Shown piece after piece: positions 63,097 through 64,000 of a DNA stretch of 64,000 nt (position 1 is the first letter of the stretch; each line of letters begins with the position of its first letter). Under the pieces are notes generated by a model, which was not told the DNA's origin, searched no databases, and was given only the letters and a program-made list of their open reading frames with translations. The translations under genes and the position numbers were made by a program. Origin of the DNA: an uncultured Acidobacteriia bacterium (GTDB lineage Bacteria; Acidobacteriota; Terriglobia; Bryobacterales; Bryobacteraceae); NCBI GenBank assembly GCA_903923395.1, contig CAIXXM010000107.1, forward strand, positions 1-64,000, read 5' to 3'.

Positions 63097-63243
63097 TTAA
63101 CGGCTTACACCGGCTTTAGGGAGATTTTTCACCTTGCGGCGCAGAGTCTCAAGATCTTTCTTGACACGCTCTGACTGCATTAGGGCTTTTAGATTTACCA
63201 CCAGGCGGTCACCCCGCAAGGTAAGTTTCTGTTGCTCTTCCAT
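63097..63243 (-). CDS. 48-residue helical protein, unrecognised
   Basis: ATG at 63243 to TAA at 63097-63099 encodes a very charged peptide (MEEQQKLTLRGDRLVVNLKALMQSE, then RVKKDLETLRRKVKNLPKAGVSR) predicted to be mostly helix. It fills the gap between uppP (24 bases before) and the DUF6338-like gene (three bases after), in the same direction. The spacing and the absence of stops make it a likely real small gene. It may be a partner of the membrane protein. Confidence 0.55.
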   Translation of the reverse strand: MEEQQKLTLRGDRLVVNLKALMQSERVKKDLETLRRKVKNLPKAGVSR

Positions 63244-63267
63244 ACTGCCTTGATGATACACCCTCTT

Positions 63268-64000
63268 TTACTTATTCATCGCCCAGAAAAACACAGCAAT
63301 CCCGGCCAAAATCCGGTAGATTGCGAAGGGCACAAAGCCCCGGCGGCGGACCCAGTGCATGAACCAGGCCACCACCGCATAGGCCACGAGGAATGACACA
63401 ACGAAGCCAATCGCGAGAATGATCCAGCCGTGGGAATCGATATGCAGCGGAGCAGCGGCCTCAGCACCCTTGCCGCCCTTGAGGGTCTTCAGAAGGTCAT
63501 AGCCGGTGGCAGCAGCCATCGTCGGGATGGAAACCAGGAATGAGAACTCCAGTGCTGCGGTACGGCTGAGTCCGGAAACCTGCCCCGCGGCGATGGTCAC
63601 CATGGAACGGGATGTACCCGGGAAAACTGCCGAGAGGACCTGGCAGAGGCCGATCCAAACCGATTGCAACAGGCTCATGTGTTCCAGTTCTTCCGCAGCC
63701 GTGGCGAAGTTGCCGCCCCGCTTTTCGCCGAACCTGGCATCCACCACCCACATCACAATGCCGCCGACGATCAGCGCCGTTGCCATCAATTTCAAATCTT
63801 CCAGATGCTTGCCGATGATCTTGGTGAGCAGGAATGCCGGTCCGGCGGTGCACACGAAAGCAACGGCGGTCAGGCCAAGGGGATGGGTCAGCAGGGTTTT
63901 ATCCCCTTTGACGCCCTTGGGAAAGGTTGCAAAGAAAGCGGTGATGCGCGTCCAGAAGTAAATCGGCAGGCAGAGGATGGCACCCAACTGGATCACGATC
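63268..64000 (-). CDS. uppP: Undecaprenyl-diphosphatase, 5' end outside window
   Basis: The visible 242 or so residues are the C-terminal nine-tenths of a BacA/UppP membrane enzyme that recycles undecaprenyl pyrophosphate for cell-wall synthesis and confers bacitracin tolerance. IQLGAILCLP follows the missing first helices. The second signature is FPGTSRSMVTIAAGQVSGLSRTAALEFSFLVSIPTM with the catalytic-region Ser and Arg. About six helices are visible. The GTG at 63996 is an internal Val codon in relatives, so the gene continues past the window end. Confidence 0.93.
   Translation of the reverse strand, partial: IVIQLGAILCLPIYFWTRITAFFATFPKGVKGDKTLLTHPLGLTAVAFVCTAGPAFLLTKIIGKHLEDLKLMATALIVGGIVMWVVDARFGEKRGGNFATAAEELEHMSLLQSVWIGLCQVLSAVFPGTSRSMVTIAAGQVSGLSRTAALEFSFLVSIPTMAAATGYDLLKTLKGGKGAEAAAPLHIDSHGWIILAIGFVVSFLVAYAVVAWFMHWVRRRGFVPFAIYRILAGIAVFFWAMNK

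Overview
The window is GC-rich, densely packed bacterial chromosome. It most resembles an Acidobacteriota genome of the Solibacter/Bryobacter type. This is inferred from a secreted protein with the Solibacter-type TIGR03437 C-terminal domain (19735-20985), a PEP-CTERM protein, many secreted enzymes, and a MoxR/DUF58/BatA/DUF4175 envelope cluster. I recognised no rRNA, tRNA, CRISPR array, prophage or complete transposase gene.

Layout. 1-6.2 kb: end of a membrane protein, an ABC-2 exporter whose permease is fused to an amidohydrolase, and an M28 peptidase. 6.3-10.2 kb: thrS and a small glycosyltransferase unit. 10.2-16.5 kb: a polyuronide-use locus (pectate-lyase-like protein, SGNH esterase, exported enolase-superfamily protein, PEP-CTERM protein, GH88-type hydrolase). 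16.8-20.9 kb: recN, an unknown secreted protein, a HAD hydrolase and the TIGR03437 protein. 21.0-22.8 kb: a two-gene RloA/RloB (AbiL-like) defence unit. 22.8-27.9 kb: etfBA, fabF, acpP, a TrmJ-like tRNA methyltransferase and a MetX-like hydrolase. 27.9-41.1 kb: a tightly coupled seven-gene MoxR/VWA cluster that includes an exported caspase-fold protein and a TPR metallopeptidase. 41.4-42.1 kb: a Mrr-type, probably modification-dependent nuclease. 42.2-46.9 kb: a two-component signalling operon with a porin and a type-I copper protein. 47.1-48.9 kb: a haem-binding protein and an HNH/cytosine-5 methyltransferase restriction-modification pair. 49.0-52.1 kb: rpiB-gnd-zwf. 52.6-53.6 kb: a decayed toxin-antitoxin and AbiEii-type patch. 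53.6-64.0 kb: GT39-type transferase, purH, GAF and BON proteins, a FadR-family regulator, a broken phospholipase D gene, ftsK, and an uppP unit cut by the window end.

Working together: rpiB, gnd and zwf supply the pentose phosphate pathway; acpP and fabF serve fatty acid synthesis; pectate lyase, esterase and GH88 hydrolase would act in sequence on acetylated pectin-like polymers. Three intact defence loci and one decayed one are interspersed with housekeeping genes between 21 and 54 kb.

The most unusual non-coding structure is a MITE-like element present twice (16548-16818 and 57854-58076). It has imperfect terminal inverted repeats, and in both places the element's TAG tip is the stop codon of the neighbouring minus-strand gene.
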